DNA of 64,000 nucleotides. Source: Cheilinus undulatus. Lineage: Eukaryota; Chordata; Actinopteri; Labriformes; Labridae. The notes below the pieces were generated by a model. The model made no database searches, was not told where the DNA came from, and was given only the letters and a program-made list of their open reading frames with translations. The position numbers and the translations under genes are program-made. This document shows positions 20,256 through 34,555 of this stretch, one piece after another (position 1 is the stretch's first letter; every line of letters begins with the position of its first letter). The stretch is taken from positions 4,457,632-4,521,631 of the forward strand of contig NC_054875.1 of the NCBI RefSeq assembly GCF_018320785.1, read 5' to 3'.

Positions 20256-23200
20256 CCAGGTGTCTACATTTCTGCAGAACAGAACAGGTTACATGCAGCT
20301 AACATACAATCAACACATTCACCATCCAACATCATAGATTACTAACTGCAGCCTTTACAGGAAGACCCACTGCATGATGTGAGAATAAAAAAGGTAGGCC
20401 TGCTCTGTGTGATTCAGTGATTCACAGCCTGTTTGTGTGTTCCGATAAGAGAGAAAACAGTGCTGGGTCAGCAGGAAGAATACATCAGGTAAAAACATAC
20501 ACTGAACTTTTATTGGGGTACACAGATTTCTTTTATGTCACCATTTGGCTATGTGCACGGAGAAACAGAAAAATGAAGGAAAAATGCCAAATATTAGTTG
20601 CATTTTAAATGACAATTCGTACTAAAAATGACATTCAGCCTCTTCTCTACTTCTGTTACAGAGTCTAAATAATCTCATCACAAAACAGCATTATGCTAAT
20701 ACTTTGATATATTATCACTGATATTAAAACATTTCCAAACAAAGGTACTCGGAGTTTGCGTTGTTTCAGAACCAGGTCTTGTTACCAGGTTTGACTTTTT
20801 GAGATGTTTTTTTTTTCTTTTTTCAGTCACAATTTAGAGGGATTAATAATGTATGAATATGGAACCCCCTGAACGTGTCGACTCTTGTCCAAGAAGTTTG
20901 TTCATGAAAGATTACAGATCATGTGAGGAGAGTCAATGCTGATGCCCAGTGTCTCAGCAGGATGCTGTGTGCTATGAAGCTACTCAGAAGTACAGCTGTG
21001 TTTGGACCAAAAGCTTATCAAATTTTTACTTTACAGTCTCGACTGACTTTGAGCAGAAGAACTTTGACTTTTTAACATTTTTGGTTCAACACAAACTGAA
21101 ATATTTGGCCTTCAAAATTTGGAAAACCAAATGCCAAAGTGTCTCAGTTTGAGACCTTATTACAGAATGTTAATTTCTCTTTTTTGCTCTGGTGTTGCAT
21201 TGATTAAAGTCAGTTTTCTCCTATTACAGACAGAACAGCTTAATGACCTGCTGTCTCAATGTAGCTACTCTGCTTGCAGTCAGTTATCTTGTAGAGAAAC
21301 CAGCCTGGTTTGTTACATGAGAATGAACCCAAAATGATTTTACAGTATTAAACAGGCTGTAATGAAACTAAAATAACTACACTACACTATGAAGCTGGTT
21401 GTAACACAGTGACACAGTATTAAAGGATTTCTTGCTGGAGTTGAAGGCATCCAGACTGCAAATGTGTCAATCATTTCAGTTATTGAGGTCCTCTTACAAA
21501 CATTGTGCTAACTTCATAAACTGTTACAATTGCAAGAAAACTTAAAGGGGGGCACACAATGCAAGATGATCATACAGAGTATCATCGTGATCCCCCACGT
21601 CCAAACAAAGCCAACAAAGACCCGATTATCTGGTGGTTAAGAAAGAGTAATCTTTCCCTTCTAATCTGCTTTTCCATAGTTGCTCTGATTTGAAATAGCA
21701 TTTCACATTAAATTTGTTTAAGAAACTCTCTTCTGAAAAGGCCTTTAGAATGGAGAGGTGATGGTGGATAGGAGTAGTGTTTTACTTTCTTCCAGGAGAA
21801 TTGTTTTAACTTGCATAAAGAAATCATATTTCTTAAGGCAATAAACACATTTCTGTGTGCAAAAAATGTAAAACTCAAGAATTTTAAGTATGTTATCACT
21901 CAACAGACTATATATCTTATTCCCTATGTGCCCAAGGTAAACTTCAACAAGTGATTACCACATCTTAGTCTCACCAAGATCAGTAATATTTAATTTTTTA
22001 AAGAATTTGCAACTGAGAATCCTTCCTTTAACATTTAAAAAAAGAGGGGAAACAAAACGAGTTTCTTTAAGAGGAATAAAATAGTGATTGATTTAGTCTG
22101 ACTGACAGTTTGCAGTGTTGTAAAGCAGACATGTTTTCTCTTGTCTAATGTTTGATCAACAGGTGATGTCGCAACAACAGCTGGCATGGGACAAGCACTG
22201 CACCTCTGCACCCCTTCTAAAATCCACTGAAATTGCAATGCAAAGCTGGAAAGCTTAGGTTGAAATTAAAATTCTGTAGCAGCCAATCAAAGCTTTGGAT
22301 ATCCAGAAAACTAAATCACATTTATTCAAGCTAAGTTATTGCACCTTAATATTCCCAGATCAGATGTGGGACGGCAGATTAGAAGAGCTTGCAGCTACAA
22401 AATCTGCAGCCATTTTGGGCTGACAGCTAGCCTTAAACAACGACCCTATACAGCAGCCACTGAGTATTTTTGACTGTATTAAATCAGAGTAATACTGTCC
22501 ATGTGTTTATAACAACTCCTATTGAACCACTTTATTCTCCTGGGAAAAAAAGAACGAGTTCACATTTTGTCTGATTAGTATGAGTGGCTATAACCTAAAT
22601 ATCTGCTTATTCATTTACTGAAAAAATGCTCCATAAATATGAGAACTGGCATGCATTAAAGCTCACTCTTATATTGATCCTCACAGTGTTGCTTCTATAA
22701 ACTTGGATAAATCTTGAGTTTGGTTTTTGCCATAGAGGTGGATTTAACCCAGAGGTTTAGTACATACTTTTTAACACCATGTTAAGATTTGCACATCCTA
22801 ATCCACCTGGAAGCCTTACAATTTTAGAAACAGACTTGAGGGTTGCGATTCTACACCTCCACGAGAAAAAGGTCCTCAGAATTATTTCTGAAATCTGACT
22901 TTCTAAACAACGGCCATGGTCCTTCACAGTGAACTTCAACTGTTTTGAATTGTCCTCTGAGAGTTTGAGTTTCTGGAATAAAGGGTCCGTTTATCTGAGT
23001 GTGGTTATGACTGAAAGGGTGAATGACTGGGCTGGAGATTTACTTGCTCTTAACTTAGCATATGAGTGCACGACAGCTGCCAAGCGTCTCGTGTCAGTGG
23101 TGCACATCATCATAAACTAACAGGAAGAGTTGCGGGAGCACCTTTGTCTGCAGATCTAGAAATTCTAAACAAAACAAGCACACGATGAAGCACTTTAGCA

Positions 23201-25302
23201 TTGGAGGGCTATTTACTATTTTAGAGTGGGTGTCTTTGAAGCACATTATTTAGTTATTTATGATTGCTTCAACATTTTAATGTTAATTATGAATGCATTT
23301 TGTCTTGGTTTGTCTCCTAATATTTGTCATTTTTATGTTTAGACCACCAAACCTTCCTTATTTGCCTTTTGAAGTACAGACCGGGAGGGGAAGCATTTAA
23401 ACAGCAGGGATACTGAGGTGAAATTTCTGAAGATTGAGACCAGAAGTATCCACATCTGTATGATGTGTCAGTGTCACTGCCCGACTACAAACTTGTCTGC
23501 CAAAGTAACTCGGACAGATAAGTTCTCTATTAGAGTTTGAGTCTGTGTAGAAACTTGAAAAACTAAATGGATATCTGATCATCTGTTTAAGGACAGACCC
23601 GATAAACTGATGACTTTTAGCCAACTGCATCCCTCTCCGTCTCTGCACTACTGTAGCTTCTCATCAAATACATGCTTGGTAAGTATATTTAGACTACAGC
23701 TGTCAAACAATTACTTTTTCAATCACAAATAATCTCAGAATTTCTTCTTCTTTTCTGCCGCTCTGCATCCAAACAGTTTTTGCACATACACCAAAAAGGA
23801 AGGTCAAAGATTATGACTTGCACTTGACCTTGGAAAAAAGACCTGGTTATGGATTGAAAAGATTTTGGAAAGTGAAATGAGGCATTAAGGAGCCGTGGTG
23901 GACTTATTTTACAGCACTGTGGCTGCATGGAGACAATGTAGTGGTTTGGCCAAATTGTGCTTAAAAGGGATAACAAAGAATGTATATTTAAAAAAAAAAA
24001 AAAAGAATACACTAACTACAGGCCTTAATTGCATTAGGATAAATGCATTGATGCCCACAGCCCTGATTTAGAAATTAACAAGAAAAACTGAAAAAAGAGG
24101 AGTTTGCAAGGTTCACAACTGCATCTATGCATGCATTTGGCTTGAAAGTCGCCTGCTAATACCCTCATCAATTCAACTGTAACACTGGGACTGTTACATC
24201 CATGCATGGAAGAAATTACATGACAAAATTATATTATCCTTGAGTGTTTGTAGTTTACGTCCTGCACATCATGTAGTTATATAGTCTGAGAACAATCTTT
24301 CAGTAACACGGGTGGCGAAGAGTCAAGTAAATACACTTGTATTCCTATGATGCAGCAGAATATATAGGCAAGATTAAAGAGCAAGTAAATCTCCAGCCTT
24401 AGACGCCCAGGGGGTACAGGGGTAGAAATTAACCTGGTACTGAAATCCAGACAGATCTATAAAAACACTAGTGAGCGACTCCATGTTTGGTGGGATACAA
24501 TTCGACACATTTAAAGGGTTTAGTGAAGTTTGAAACATTGGCAGTGACTGGACAACTGAATTTCAAATCAAACCAGAGTCACATCTGCTGCTAAAGAGCC
24601 ATTTTTGTAAAACAAAGAATGAGTTAAAACAAAGCGAACGCACAGTAAAGACAACAGTTTGAGCCGATAAAAAGGCTCTGAGAGGGTTCAGCTCTACAGA
24701 CGAGGAAATTCTGCAAAGAGGGGATAATAAGCTAGAAGAAATAGAAAACCAAATTATAAATCGATACAGTCTTTGCCTTTCTATAACATACAGAACACTC
24801 TCATTGGGTTTATCCAATTGACCATAAGTACCTGAAAAAAAGATGAACCAGTTTGGCAATAAAGTACAACTCCCACTGGGAGTAACACATCAGCGTTAAG
24901 CGCGTTTCCTGCGTTGAAAATGACTTTTGATCAGGGTGAAGAGTATCATTAGAGTTAACGTGTTTCAATGAGCTTACATACATGAAACAAGAAATTAAAT
25001 TCAATACAAGCATGAATCAGGATCCTCCTCCTTGAAGAAAACAAACAGCTTAACATTCAGAATAATGTCAACCTGTTTCTGCATCACCTATTTCTCGTTG
25101 CTTACATAGTTCCCAATCACCTCGCATGCTACGCTTCAGGACGCCCAGGAGATTTCCTATCACCTCACTCAAGGTATCAACATGGTGGCTTGAAGTTCTT
25201 TTATTTCCTTTCAGGCACGCACTTCAGGCACCTCAAACGACATGTCCATGTCTCTCTGTTCTCTATCAGGAGGCACAGCAGCTGTATGCGAACACCTGGA
25301 GT
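20256..25302. other. Convergent intergenic region between kcnab2-like and dedd genes
   Basis: About 5 kb with no gene, RNA gene or well-bounded transposon that could be supported. It must contain the 3' UTR and poly(A) site of dedd: a minus-strand AATAAA (plus-strand TTTATT at 25200-25205) is only about 100 bases past the stop and is one candidate. AT-rich throughout. Confidence 0.55.
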
Positions 25303-28300
25303 CTAAGATACCGAGTCTTTGCTCCCTCCTGCCGGGCTCCCTCCACTCGACACCAAATTACGGAGCAGTTTGCGTCGTCCGGCCTGGTAGTCCTCCTCGT
25401 CTACATTGACCAACAGTTTAATAGCTTCGTGGCCCACCGCCTGTTTTAAGGAATCTGTGATGAAGACCCCTTTCAGGGCCTCTAACAAAGATCCGTTGAT
25501 GTAGTCCCTCCAGAAGGCATCCAGGTAGGTGAGCTCAGAGAACTTGATGTCACAGATGATGGAGCCCAGGTCTCGGGATTTGAGGATGGTGTTTGCCTGG
25601 TTAAAGCGCTCAAACTGTCGCTCCACTGCCTCCTGTTTGTTGGAGAAGACGTTCCCCTGAAGCGCAGACTCGTGCTGGCAGTATTCAGCACGAACACGGA
25701 GGCGGATATCTGAAAAGGCAAAGACGTAAATGAGTATAAATATCTCAGACGGCTGACAAACACCACCGTTTGATGTCTGTAATAGTGACACTGCAATCAT
25801 GGCTGAACAAAAGCAGCATGGCATTTGCTTTATGTATGCTTTACCTGAAGTGGAATAGTTCAAGAAACTTGTTTGACAAGAAGGGATGCACAATATTAAA
25901 TCCTGGCAATATCTGATATGTCAGTAATTCCAAACTCACTTTAGCTGATACTGATATAAAAACTGATATATGAACAGTGTATTCGTATAAAAACACCAAG
26001 TCTTTCCTGTACAAGAACAGACCAGTTAAACTGTCCTAGTTAAAGCAGGTTTGCAGGTGGTTTCCTGAGACAATCCTGACAATATGTTTGGAATAACACG
26101 ATAAAAACACATTCTCTTCACGTGCAAAAAACTGAGTAAGATGTAGTTCAGTCCAAAAACCTCAGTCCTTAGAAAACCAACTTAAATTTTAAGGACGGAG
26201 GACGAAAAAGAAGAAACAACTTCAGCTGAGGTGGATCCACCGGTTCACAAACCCACACATAAATTCTGCTGATATGTACAGCTGAAAGGGATTGAAATCA
26301 AGTACCGCTTCCACTTGAGAACTGGTTCCAGTTGGTCCAATCCATCGACATCATTTACATTAATCCTAAAAATTCCCTTATCAATGCCCTATTTCCTTGT
26401 GCCTTGAAAACACGGACTCATAAGGGGCAGTCCAGGCTAACAAGAACAGAGAGGTCCAGGAAGAAAACATGGCAGACAGTAACAAAAAAAGGGCTAACGG
26501 GGATGATGGTGTAGCTTCATCTCAGAAAACATAAACAGCACAAAGTGCACCCTCTGCCCAACAGTGATTTCCTGAAAGGCATGTATGTTTTTGCACAAGG
26601 ACTGTAAATTTTGTACATGATTTTATATATCCAGAGATCTAGGATCCAGAGACTATTTTTAAATCTATTTAAAGGTTTTGTCTTTTAAAGAAAATCAGCA
26701 GTAGTGTTTTTTTCTAATTCAAGTTCAGAGATTTAAGATCCAGAGAGCAGTTTGTTTTAACTGAGACATTTCCAAAAGAAAAAGAGAACTTTGTATGTTG
26801 ATGTTCAACATTTGTAGTAATTAAAACTGTTGATTATAGCCAATATTTGAAGTGTGCTTGTCAGTGACTCTCGCTGAAGGTGGCATACATCTTGTACAGT
26901 GAGAAAGAGACAATAAAATTTTTGTTAAGACTGAAAAACTTTATAGTCTACTTTTCCAAAAAGAAATTTCACAGGAAAGAATCAATGAGGAAATCAATAA
27001 AGAATTAGTTCAATAAGAAGACCTGATAATGGCATCGCTAAATGGCTGATGATTTGGGAAAATAATCTTATTGCAATTTTTTTTGCCCCAATGTTACGAT
27101 TTGGTATGCGATTATTATTTAAGTTCTTATCTATTTTCCAACAAACACAAGTAATAAATCATTATATATTATAACCAACACAATATTAGATTAAACAAGG
27201 GCTGACAAATTTGAAATATATCTAATTGTGATGATTTTTCTCATATTGCAAATTGGATAGGAATTATAGTATTAAAGGGAATGATAGTTTTTATGCCATC
27301 CTCATAACTAATCAGAAAAATGTACAAAAATGAAGAAAGCAGGATTTTGTAGACTATTCTAAAAAATGGGTCTTGAATGTTTGCATGATATGTTATGCAT
27401 TACACCACTGCTGCAAAGAAAGGTTTTAAACCGGTATTTTGAATCAAATTTCAGGTTAAAGAAATATTGCAACTTCTGAGATTTGAAATTCTAGCAGGCC
27501 ATATTAAGATTGAATCTAATTTTTATTTAACTGTCCAGCCCTACATCGATTTCAATAAACTCTTATTTCCCATCCCTAAGGGTAGATAACTCGGCTGTAA
27601 CCACTGGCAGAAATGTTTATATCCGCAGATACCCTTATTATGACAATAATATCTGCATCTCTACTGACAAAGTCTCTGGGTTAATATATCTAAAGCTGTT
27701 CAGAATTATCGACCTTTTAGAGAAGTCAAAAATTTTAAAAACAGTAAAAGTTTAATCCATAACATTCCCACAAAAACTGATTTTGTTGATAAGATATGGT
27801 GAAGCTTGTTTGATTAAAAAAAGACAATATATTACACAGAAAGACAGTTTGTCAGATATCAAAATAGTGGAATTGTTGTGTTACTACAGTTGTACAGTGT
27901 CATATTTTTCAAAGTCAGACCAAGACACCATGTCCTAACAGCATTTGATGCAACTAGGCACCAGCAAAAATAAGCTTAATTTAGTTCTTTTCTATTGCAG
28001 TGTCCTCTGAGTGGTGCAACACATAACAGCATGATGCTAAATAGTTTTAACCCTTTTACCCCATTCCTGTTTCCCTATCTGTGCCTCAGCAGACATGGAG
28101 GGGCAGAAAGGAACACGGGACACTAGCAAGGTACTGGGAATGTCCTACAGGAACATTCCCTCTGAGTTCATTTACCTGTCTCACTAAATAGAGCTAAACT
28201 TGTTTTACAAAGTAGATATAGATAATATCCTTATGTGTGTTTGTGCTCTTATTTGTGTTAACACGGAAGCTGAACTTTACAGCTCAACTTTACTGAAGGT

Positions 28301-31300
28301 ATCAACACAAAGAGTGCTAGAGCATCACAAATCTGCAAATAAATCAAATCTCTGGAGCTTGTGTAATGAGATGAGGACACATTAGTCCAGTTAAAAGACC
28401 TCACTGAGCTTTAACTGTTGCTTGATGTGACTGTGTATGTAAACATACTGAGGGACGGGGGATCTCGGCTTCTGAACCTATTAATTAAAATGTAATTTTC
28501 AGGAATTGGTTGCCCCTTCACTGAAACTGTTTTCTTATCAATAAAGAGAACTACAGCAACTATACGAGGAAGTGCTGCTCACTGAAGGTTATGTAAATGT
28601 GTCTCTACATTTTTAGCCACTGTCATTGGCCTGGATTCACTGTATTTTCATCCAACTTCTGAAGCCCTGTCAGAAACCATTCCCCATCTGGATGTTGTGT
28701 TTGTTTTTACCACATGTCTGCTTCTCTCTGCAGTCAGCTGAGGAATGACTTCTCCTCCGTTTGCGACTCGATGCGGGAGGGGTCGGCTTTGTCCGGGGAG
28801 GGCCAACATGAGGTCCAGATGGGGAGCAGCAGAGGACTGGCTGAGGACCTGCAAAGCACGACAGTGTGGGTTTTAATCAGGCTTCTATATGCTGGTGCAC
28901 ATTTACCTACCTGGGCATATGTTTGACTAACCTTAACACTAATCTTACTCTTATCTTTTTGACTACATAAATGAGGAGTATGTGGGACAACCACCCACCT
29001 GATCTCCTGTTAGGTGCAGTGTCCTTGTTCTGCACTGCTCCCCGGGGTGAAATGTAGCGCACTGATGTCTCTTCCAGGTATTTATCAACAGGGTCTGGAC
29101 ACACTGCAAACAACAGATAATTTCTATGTCAGTTTTTATAGCAGGGTTAATGATCTCACTGAGACTAGCAGAGCAGATGACACAGAAAGCAGAAATGACA
29201 CAGCAACAGCAGACTCAAACAGAATATACAACCCCCTCAGCTTTGCACACATCAAAGTATTTCTGGGGGATGTTCAAAAGAGCCATTTCAAGAGTGCATT
29301 GTGATGCAGACATGGATGATTCTGATTAATGCACTCACAGAACATAACATTACTGCATATGATGCGGCTTGTAGATTTTCTGGCTGCAGCTAGACATAAA
29401 CAAATCATCAAGTTTAGCTTACAGTGTAGACATTTATGATGACACTAATTTCTACGGCACTTTCTAAATAATTAAAAGGGAGAGTTCATTTCATCTGACT
29501 GCTTGTCCTCATTGATGAAAGAGTAGCCATGTGCAACAATATAAAAAAATGGGGATGAAACCCATCATAATGCATAGAGATACTGAAAAAAATGCTCAAA
29601 GAGTAATCATAATAGTCTTTAATCATGAGACCAGGGAAGATGCATAACCCTATCAAGGACTGAATGTTAAAATGTTTTTAATGTCGTTGCAACATACAGA
29701 ATAGTCACATCCCAAGAGCAATATTAGTAACAAGACATGACGCGTGTCCCGCTGCATCTTCTATGTTGTTTAATGGAAACTCAAAATGGAAGTTTTCTTG
29801 CTTCTTTAACTGATCCCGGTTTTATGTTATTACCATCAATCGTCAGAGAACCAGGGCTCCAGACTAACTTTTTTACTAGGAGCACAGTGGACCCCAACTT
29901 AAAATTTTAGGGGCAAAATCAGAAAATTTAGGGGCGCATACTGTAAATCGACTTGCAAAGTAAATATTCACATTTCCTCTCATTTTCACTGTATAACTGA
30001 TAAATACTTTAAATGCAACTGGGAGTGGAGTTGCAGTTTCATTACACAGGTCACGGCACATTTTATGTTTTAGACTGGCATTGTGTTTGCTCAAAGTGTC
30101 GTGTTTTAATTGTGTAGTGCCAATAGTGCCTTTTTTTGCCATGACCGTTTCCTCACAAAACGAGTCGGATCAGGATTTGTCTCCTCTGGCACACTAATTT
30201 TAGTGGGGAGAAAGTAGCACCGATAGTCCTCTTCGCCATTGCTCATTGTTTACAAGAGTAATGTGAAACCTGTAGATTCGCGCGATAACCCCAAGACTTG
30301 CCTCTTTTCACAGATTAGCCAATCACAGTGGTCGTCTCCTTTCTTCTTCTTTTGGAGGTAATGTTGGTTGGCAAACCAGCTCAATTGTGCATTATTGCCA
30401 ACAACTGGGCTGAAGTGTGGAGCAGAAGTTTATCAGCAACAAAAAATATTTAATAATAATTTAAAAATCTGCAAATTTACTGGTTGCACATGCGTGAGTA
30501 AATGAAAAATTTACTCGCACTGTTTCAAATTTTAGGGGCAAAATGTGACCATTAAGGGGCAGTCTGGAGCCCTGAGAACTGAACAGTTTGCAGGCAAAGC
30601 CAATGAGTCTCCTGAGTGTAAAAACAAACAGGATACAGGTGACAATACAGTCACAAAACACTGGTTACACGTTAACGAGTCAGGGCTTTCAGACTTCCTG
30701 CATGAGCGCTTCATCTTATGCGCCTGATATGCACGGCTCAGGCCCGGAGAATTTAGAGATTTGAGGTTTCACCGTGCACCGCATGCGGCTATGGACAATA
30801 ACAGGCAAGAAAATGATAAATGGAGAGCCATATTTCACTTGTTGTAGCACCTATACATATCCACATGGGTAGAATATGTTTAGAAAGTAGGGCTGGGTAT
30901 TGCCACTGATTTCCTGAATCGATTCAATTTCGATTCACAAGGTCCCAATTCGATTCATTTCAATATCAATTTATTGAGGGATATTTCAGCTACCTGTTTT
31001 CTTTGAATATGCAAGGGGATCTTAGAGAATTAATGGCAGAAATTATACTTTCAGTTGAATAATTAATAAGAAACCTTCGAACTAGGCCCAATATTTAAAA
31101 TATTGAAGTTCTCACTAAACTGACCCCAAACTTGTTTCCTGAAAATACTTTTTACTGACCAACACATTTGATCAATCAACATAATAAAGTGCAACATAGA
31201 CTTAACAGTCAGTAATAAAAGATTGATCTTTGAAAAAATGAATCGATATCGAAAATTCAAACAAAAAATCGATCTGAATCGGAAAATTGATTTTTTGAAC

Positions 31301-32892
31301 CCAGCCCTATTAGAAAGTGTTTCTTGATAACCCTGAGGAAGGCCACAAGCTTAAATGCACCCGTTTAATAAAGTTGTTCTCTAAAGATCTACTATTAGTG
31401 AACGTTTCTGTCTCCACACTGTCAGAATATGTCACAGAAAAGGTAAACACAGTATGAGTGCACTTTTGCTATCTGCTTTTCAAATTAAAAGCCCAGTTTA
31501 TTATTTCTGTAGAGAAACTCCTTTTATTTGTATAGAATGTTTTTATTTTGAATAGTTCCCCAACACTACTTCACTATACACTAAATCAAGTCACTTGTAG
31601 GGGAGTTTACTGAGGTAAAAATTATGAAGAATGACAGAGCTATGACTGCAGGGAGATGCGACCAACATGCAGCAAACTCAAACCTTGTGTAAAAGCCACA
31701 CCGGCAGGAGTGGGAGCAGACATGCGTGGCACACGCAAGCAGAAAAACCTCTAACAGCAGCTGCGCCCCCTGGTGCTTGACATTGCTGTGAGTTCTTATA
31801 CAGACTATCAGTAGCACAGACATGCTGCTGATGTTTCAGTTACAGGTGTGCGCAGCAGTGTAAGACACTCACAGGTTTCTCAATGCAGTGAGCTTCCATT
31901 TAATTAGAAGTTTCAGTGACGACAAGGCTATATGTAACTTTGAATGTTGTTAGGAATGATTGGCGACATTTTTGTAACATCTAAAAACAAGATTATTCAG
32001 AAAGTCTAAAATAATCGTGGCACTAAATGGAGAGAAAAAATAATGTTCATTTGAAATATGAAAATGTCGTACAGAAATATCTGAAAAAATGTAACTGGTT
32101 GATTGAAAATTAATAAATGTACAAAAAACTGTATTTTCGCATCGTGGTTTCCTTTTTGTAAAAAAAAAAAAAAAAGGTTTATTATTTTTCAAGTTACTAT
32201 ACTGTTTAAAACAAAAACAGAGAGGCTACTTACTGTGCTTCAGTAGCAGTAAACTATTTATAGCTGTGAGTTATTCATTATGTATTTAAACTAGGTGTGA
32301 ACATGGAGGTGTTACTGCTGTACTCACCAGCCTGCCGTTTCCTGAGGGTGACATAAGGCAAAAGGTCGTGTCGGGTGATGATCCTTAAAAGCTGGAGAAC
32401 GTGTCTGAAGTTGGTCTCGTCACAGCGACCCTGGCGCTCCAAAGCCAGCAGGAAATCCCTTCCACTCCTGATGCCACCGCGCTCATACTCGTCAATCACA
32501 TCCACAAACAGGAACGACAGTACTCTGACATCCCGGTGCGTTAGCTGGGCTCCAACTATATCAAACATACGGTGGAGTGAGTACAGACCGTGGGAGTTGT
32601 CCACAGCTTCCTCAGGCCACGGCTCAAAGCCTCCATCCCTCCTAGACGAGCTGGAGTTACTGCAGGATGCAGAGGCGTTCCTGTTGGCCACCTCCCCGCT
32701 GTTTGCTGCCACACCGGAGCAGCCCGGCCTCCCTGTTAAAGCTCTGTGGTCCACTGGCCCAGCGGTCGCACCGTTCTGACTCGAGTCCAGCTGATTGGCC
32801 TGAATGTGAGGCCGGGCTTGCTGAGCAGAGGAGTTCTGGGCTAGCTGGGGAGGAATTACAGCATTGGGGAGCTGTGGCTGCTGTGATGTCAT
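25303..32892 (-). CDS. dedd: Death effector domain-containing protein (DEDD)
   Basis: Four coding exons on the minus strand: 32892-32328, 29103-28999, 28848-28711, 25709-25303 (TGA stop). Phases join cleanly and give 404 residues. DEDD is a nuclear/nucleolar death-effector-domain protein linked to death-receptor signalling and cell-cycle control. The death effector domain is at about residues 101-185 (HGLYSLHRMFDIVG, HRDVRVLSFLFVDV, the signature RHDLLPYV). It is followed by PVDKYLEETSVRYISPRG and the basic SSRKRRRSHS, a likely nuclear localisation signal, then the conserved C-terminal region (DIRLRVRAEYCQHE, QANTILKSRDLGSIICDI, YLDAFWRDYINGSL, LLVNVDEEDY). The residues match vertebrate DEDD rather than DEDD2. 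ATG 32892 is the first in-frame Met after a good acceptor at 32970-32971; the exon stays open upstream but lacks another ATG. This leaves a Ser/Gln/Asn-rich N-terminal extension of about 80 residues beyond mammalian DEDD. Confidence 0.95.
27199..27541. mobile_element. hAT-type MITE in dedd intron 3
   Basis: The left end GGGCTGACAAATTTG and the right end CTGTCCAGCCC are inverted ends of the common fish GGGCTGGACAAT type. The interior begins with the AAATATATCTAATTGTGAT block often seen in such elements. A further fragment of similar character lies at about 27060-27120. Target duplication was not clear. Confidence 0.6.
29852..30574. mobile_element. MITE with CAGGGCTCCAGACT ends
   Basis: CAGGGCTCCAGACT at the left and AGTCTGGAGCCCTG at the right are perfect 14-bp inverted repeats. 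The word TTTTAGGGGCAAAAT occurs near both ends in direct orientation. Immediately outside both ends is AGAAC, a possible 5-bp target duplication. No coding capacity. It lies in the dedd intron after the first coding exon. Confidence 0.8.
30887..31309. mobile_element. hAT-type MITE (TAGGGCTGGGTA ends) with perfect TSD
   Basis: Inverted ends TAGGGCTGGGT and ACCCAGCCCTA (right end preceded by TTTTTTGA), flanked by an exact 8-bp duplication TTAGAAAG (30879-30886 and 31310-31317). The interior contains ATCGATTC/GAATCGAT words on both strands. Non-coding, in the dedd intron. Confidence 0.92.
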
Positions 32893-33720
32893 CTCAGGGC
32901 CCGATGGTGAAGAGGGACACTCAGACCCCTGCAACCACTGCTGCCGTCGTCTGCTCCAGCAGATCAGCTATGAACAGAGAGACAGAGAGAATCAAACTTG
33001 ACTTTACAACCATCTAAAAACAAGGTGAACATAAATAGTCATCACTGTTTAACGTAAATCAAATGAATCCTTCACCTGGACCACTTGCAATAAGCTTAGC
33101 TAACCACAGCCTTACCATTGAAGTATTTTCAACTGGAAAAAAAATCACTTGGGCAAACAGAAAAATATCTCAGTTTATAAAAGTGAGTGCATGTTTGGGA
33201 TGGAAGGAAACTGAAGGTATAAAAGACAGATATTTTAACGTATCAACATAACTAATATGCTGTCAAACCTTCTTTCAAATATCAGATAATATGAGGCCAA
33301 TGTAGGCTTATAGCACATCAAAAGAAGTGTTTGATTGTTGAATAAGAATTCCCTTTTTGAGTATCCAGATCAGCAGCATTTATTAGTATAAAGTTATAGT
33401 TTAATCGGTCTAATAAATCATACTTTAGATCATAATGCAATCACAATAACTAAATTCCCAAAGTAAACTGCTGACTTAAATATTTTACTTTTATTATAAT
33501 GCAATAGGGTTTAGTTTTATAATACTAAAGCAAGTTAGTTTTTATCATGTGGCTGAGCTGAAGATGCCTGATTCTGGGTTTTATCAATGTGCAAAATGCC
33601 CAAAGCCATTTTAGCAGATGCCTGAAACAATAACACTGTATCAACATACTTCATTGTCAAGAAGATCAAATCTTCTGCTTTTTTATTTTTTACTTAAATT
33701 TAATGACAGATGTATTTTTG

Positions 33721-34086
33721 GGGATGCACAACATTACTGCCATGATATCCATATCAGCAGACAGAAGAAAAGTTAAATATTAGTTGCAGCAGGTATGGAA
33801 ATTTCTTGCGGATTTTTAAAACCAATAAAAAACATGTCGGCTTTAAGAATCAGTAGAATATACAAGGGTATCATCAGGTATAGGTGGCTGCCTAGCCCCA
33901 AATGTAAAACAACCACCAGACCGTCTACTTCCCTGCTCCTCTCTCAGCTCCACTTGACTCAAACTCTCTTTGAACAGGAGACACTTGATGTTCTTTACAA
34001 TAAAAAGACGTGCATATCAGTATTAGTATTAGCTAAAGGAGATGAAAATATTAGCATAGTGGCAAAAAACCAATGACATACATCCC
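33721..34086. mobile_element. MITE family G, copy 2
   Basis: Starts GGGATGCACAACATTACTG and ends ATACATCCC, giving short imperfect inverted ends. Sequence similarity to 8850-9170 is spread along the length. It lies upstream of the main dedd coding exon, in the probable first intron. Confidence 0.6.
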
Positions 34087-34257
34087 TAATTCTTGTCAAA
34101 AATTGGCACTCAGGAATAAAAATTAATTCACTGAATAGCCTGTACTTAATAAAATGTTTTTTATATAATGGTAAGAGTCAAACAAAGCTGACGGTATCTT
34201 TTGAGAGCAACATACAGCACAGTAACAACCTGCTGACAGACAGTGAGCTCCATAGAG

Positions 34258-34555
34258 CAGTGATTCTCAGCTGGTGGGTCAGGACCCAAAAGTGGGTCAC
34301 AGAGCTGTTTCAGTGGGTCACAAATGAGTGCCTGAAAAAATGTGGCAAAGTTGCAGGAGCCCTGACTGGACATCCATCCATACATTTCATTTTACTCTGT
34401 TGAACTGTCTTAAAGAGAAAGTCTTCTACTAATTATTTTGGGATAACGAAGTTGTGTTTTTCCCATGATACCTTTAAAAATCTGTAGAAAGCAGCAAAAT
34501 GTACAGGAGGCTTATCTGCTGATACTAATACTATGCATTACAACTAAAGCTGAGC
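34258..34555. repeat. Dispersed repeat pair D, copy 1
   Basis: Shares GGGTCAGGACC.AAAAGTGGGTCAC, TTCAGTGGGTC and ACTGGACAT.CATCCAT words in the same order and orientation with 35643-35945. The start AGTGATTCTCAGCTGGTGGG looks like a hAT (MER5-type) end. Non-coding. Confidence 0.65.

Noticed and set aside
28734-28994. 86-codon minus-strand ORF near dedd exon 3
   Set aside because: Wrong frame; the dedd frame in this exon reads LCCSPSGPHVGPPRTK and joins both neighbours in phase.
32893-32969. Upstream extension of the dedd first coding exon (reads LICWSRRRQQWLQGSE...)
   Set aside because: Open reading frame but contains no ATG before 32892; treated as 5' UTR after the splice acceptor.
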